Shown piece by piece: positions 62,080 through 64,000 of a stretch of DNA of 64,000 nucleotides. Source of the DNA: an uncultured Ruminococcus sp. (GTDB lineage Bacteria > Bacillota > Clostridia > Oscillospirales > Ruminococcaceae); contig ONMB01000002.1 in NCBI GenBank assembly GCA_900318825.1, positions 1-64,000 on the forward strand, given 5' to 3'. The first letter of the stretch is position 1. Every line of letters starts with the position of its first letter. The notes below the pieces were generated by a model. That model had not been told where the DNA came from. It ran no database searches and saw only the letters and a list, made by a program, of their open reading frames with translations. A program made the translations under genes and the position numbers.

Positions 62080-64000
62080 ATGATCGACGGATCAAAGGCA
62101 ATCAAGCGCATCGTCAGCATTTCCGCTGCTGCCGTATGTATGCTTGGTTCACTCTCAATCGCACCTGCTGACTATTTCAGCTCAGTAGACGCTGCAAGCA
62201 CTCTCACAGCATTCCAGATCACACAGAATATGAAGGTGGGCTGGAACCTCGGTAACACCCTCGACGCTTATGCTCAGGATGCCGACGGAAATCCTCTCGC
62301 AAGCTACGGTGTTGAGACTGAGACCTGCTGGAAAAACCCTAAGGCTAATCAGACTCTCTTCAATGCCATCAAGGCAAAGGGCTTCAACACAGTCCGTATC
62401 CCTACAACATGGTTCCAGCATCTTGACAGCAACAACAAGATCGATCCCGCATGGCTCGCTCGTGTTCACGAGGTAGTAGACTATGCTTATAAGAACAATA
62501 TGTACGTTATCCTCAACGTTCACCATGAGGAGGGCTGGATCAACAGACCTGATCTTGCTACAGCTTATGACGATATCAAGCCCAGACTTATGGCTATCTG
62601 GACTCAGGTAGCTGAGGAGTTCAAGGACTACGATCAGCACCTCATATTTGAGTGTATGAACGAGCCTCGTGCTAAGGGCACAGACCATGAGTGGTGGTCA
62701 GCTTCACCTGTTGCTGAGGCAGACGTTATCAACAAGCTCAACGCTGACTTCGTAAAGCTCATCAGAAGCACAGACGGAGCTTACGCTAAGAACCGTCTCC
62801 TTATGCTCCCCGGATATGTTGCAAGTTCAGATAAGACATTCCTCAATCAGATCGTAATGCCTGATGATGATTACTGTGCAGTATCTATCCACGCTTACAC
62901 ACCTTACAACTTCACAATGAACACCAACACAGAGGAAGGCGCTTACCACGATACCTTCACTAAGGAATTCAGCGCTGACCTTGCTTACAATCTCCAGAAC
63001 TTCCGCGATATGTTCGTTAACAAGGGAATTCCGGTAGTTATCGGTGAAATGGGTACTTCCAACTTCGGAAATACACAGGCTCGTGTAGACTGGACAAAAC
63101 AGTACTTCGAGACAACTAAGAAGTACGGTATCCCCTGCGTACTCTGGGATAACAATATCGAGTCCAACCCTGCAGCTCCCGGCGAGTGCCACGGCTACAT
63201 CAACCGTGAGACAGGCGAGTGGCTTTCATCAAGCCTTCCTATCATCAACAAGATGATGGAGATCATGGACGATCCTACTATCGTTTGGGGCAGCGAGGGC
63301 AAGATGCCTACTTATGACCACCAGGATATCAATTCCGGTAAGGCTTACATATCTTCACCTATCGAGATCGACGCTTCCAAGTCTGACGTATATAAGAACA
63401 CAACTCCCGGTGAGCCCGAAGTAACATGGTCTGACATGAAGGGCAAGGAAGTTGCTATCAAGTACACAGGCGATACACCTGTACTCGCAGTTTCTGACAA
63501 GGATTACAAGGGCTGGAAGGAAATGAGCCCCTACACTATCGACGAAAAGAACGGCATTGCTTACTACCTCGTTGACAAGGCAGTTCCCCAGATCTGGGAA
63601 GGCGACCTTGATAACATCAAGCATATGCAGGCAAGAACAAATGCTGTTACACAGATCGAGAAGATCGTATTCCTCGATGCTCCTAACGTTGACATCGAGA
63701 TCGAGGTCGACAAGACAAAGAAGTACAGCATTGAGCTTGGCAGCAACAGAAATGGTAATATCACTATCAACCTCAAGGGTGAGGCTGGCACTGTTACAAA
63801 CGGCTGCCTCGGCTTCAAGGCTCCTGCTTGGACACAGGTTGAGTGGGAAACAACTATTGGTTCTGACGGAACTGCAAAGGTCGTAATTCCGCTTGACAAG
63901 GTTCCCGCAGATGCAACAGATGTTGAATTCCAGATCTGGTACAATCCTGAGAAGGTTGAGATGAAGGATTATACAGTTGACGAGAAGCAGACTGAGACAG
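62080..64000 (+). CDS. Secreted GH5 endoglucanase (3' partial)
   Basis: At least 640 codons, open at the window edge. Start ATG 62080 behind AGGAGG. Residues 1-39 are a signal peptide ending near SVDAAS. The GH5 barrel (about 45-385) starts with KVGWNLGNTLDAY; acid/base Glu 195 is in IFECMNEPR and nucleophile Glu 323 in VVIGEMGTSNFG; VILNVHHEEGW and WDNN are further conserved pieces, closest to the GH5_4 group of cellulases and xyloglucanases. After a linker, the segment from about 540 (SIELGSNRNGNITINL to FQIWYNPEKVE) is beta-rich and probably a carbohydrate-binding module. A dockerin, if any, would lie past the edge. Confidence 0.93.
   Translation, partial: MIDGSKAIKRIVSISAAAVCMLGSLSIAPADYFSSVDAASTLTAFQITQNMKVGWNLGNTLDAYAQDADGNPLASYGVETETCWKNPKANQTLFNAIKAKGFNTVRIPTTWFQHLDSNNKIDPAWLARVHEVVDYAYKNNMYVILNVHHEEGWINRPDLATAYDDIKPRLMAIWTQVAEEFKDYDQHLIFECMNEPRAKGTDHEWWSASPVAEADVINKLNADFVKLIRSTDGAYAKNRLLMLPGYVASSDKTFLNQIVMPDDDYCAVSIHAYTPYNFTMNTNTEEGAYHDTFTKEFSADLAYNLQNFRDMFVNKGIPVVIGEMGTSNFGNTQARVDWTKQYFETTKKYGIPCVLWDNNIESNPAAPGECHGYINRETGEWLSSSLPIINKMMEIMDDPTIVWGSEGKMPTYDHQDINSGKAYISSPIEIDASKSDVYKNTTPGEPEVTWSDMKGKEVAIKYTGDTPVLAVSDKDYKGWKEMSPYTIDEKNGIAYYLVDKAVPQIWEGDLDNIKHMQARTNAVTQIEKIVFLDAPNVDIEIEVDKTKKYSIELGSNRNGNITINLKGEAGTVTNGCLGFKAPAWTQVEWETTIGSDGTAKVVIPLDKVPADATDVEFQIWYNPEKVEMKDYTVDEKQTET

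Overview
The window reads as chromosome of an anaerobic, cellulolytic Firmicute of the Ruminococcus type (R. albus / R. flavefaciens relatives). The evidence is a secreted GH5 endoglucanase at the right edge, secreted DUF4214 repeat proteins with Thr-rich linkers, a HrcA/CIRCE heat-shock operon, a spore-type GPR protease, NfnAB-type electron bifurcation and a 2-hydroxyacyl-CoA dehydratase activase, all signs of an anaerobic clostridial lifestyle. No tRNA, rRNA, prophage, IS transposase or CRISPR array was found. The species assignment is inference.

Layout. 1-2.4 kb: the tail of a sugar-ABC ATPase, an M20 dipeptidase and a small lipoprotein. 2.4-2.77 kb: a DnaA-box-rich gap. 2.77-6.0 kb: carB on the minus strand, with a leader that can fold in two ways. 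6.3-17 kb: surface and envelope genes (two zinc-ribbon repeat proteins, a DUF4214-CAP protein, a DUF4214-LRR protein, a VanY-type carboxypeptidase, mscL) mixed with rpsT and gpr. 17-23 kb: a dehydratase activase split into two genes, phosphatidylserine decarboxylase and a zinc-ribbon DUF805 protein. 22.9-29.1 kb: the minus-strand operon hrcA-grpE-dnaK-dnaJ followed by two small genes; a palindrome array lies between dnaK and dnaJ. 29.5-32.4 kb: glyS and a SleB-like hydrolase.

32.5-41.2 kb is a polysaccharide operon: initiating sugar transferase, manC, gmd, two GT4 transferases and an Rmd-like reductase, which together give a plausible GDP-D-rhamnose route, plus genes of unknown function. 41.3-47.7 kb is the F1Fo ATP synthase operon atpB-E-F-(H-A)-G-D-C, in which the delta and alpha subunits are one 675-residue protein. 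This is the most unusual single observation here. 47.9-50.2 kb is secDF. 50.5-53.0 kb is a minus-strand FHA / PP2C phosphatase / small membrane protein module. 53.3-58.4 kb holds an alpha/beta hydrolase, a membrane-fused MurF-like ligase, ddl, a small membrane gene and an acetyltransferase. 58.4-61.8 kb holds a LysR regulator and nfnA-nfnB. 62.1 kb to the end is the GH5 cellulase, cut by the window edge.

Two non-coding themes recur. Many sigma-A-like promoters (TTGACA-17-TATAAT types) are followed within about 15 nt by a stem-loop at the predicted mRNA 5' end. Several intergenic gaps hold small GC-rich elements with inverted ends (TGTAGGGGCG / CGCCCCTACA and relatives), one of them lying between the two halves of the split dehydratase activase.
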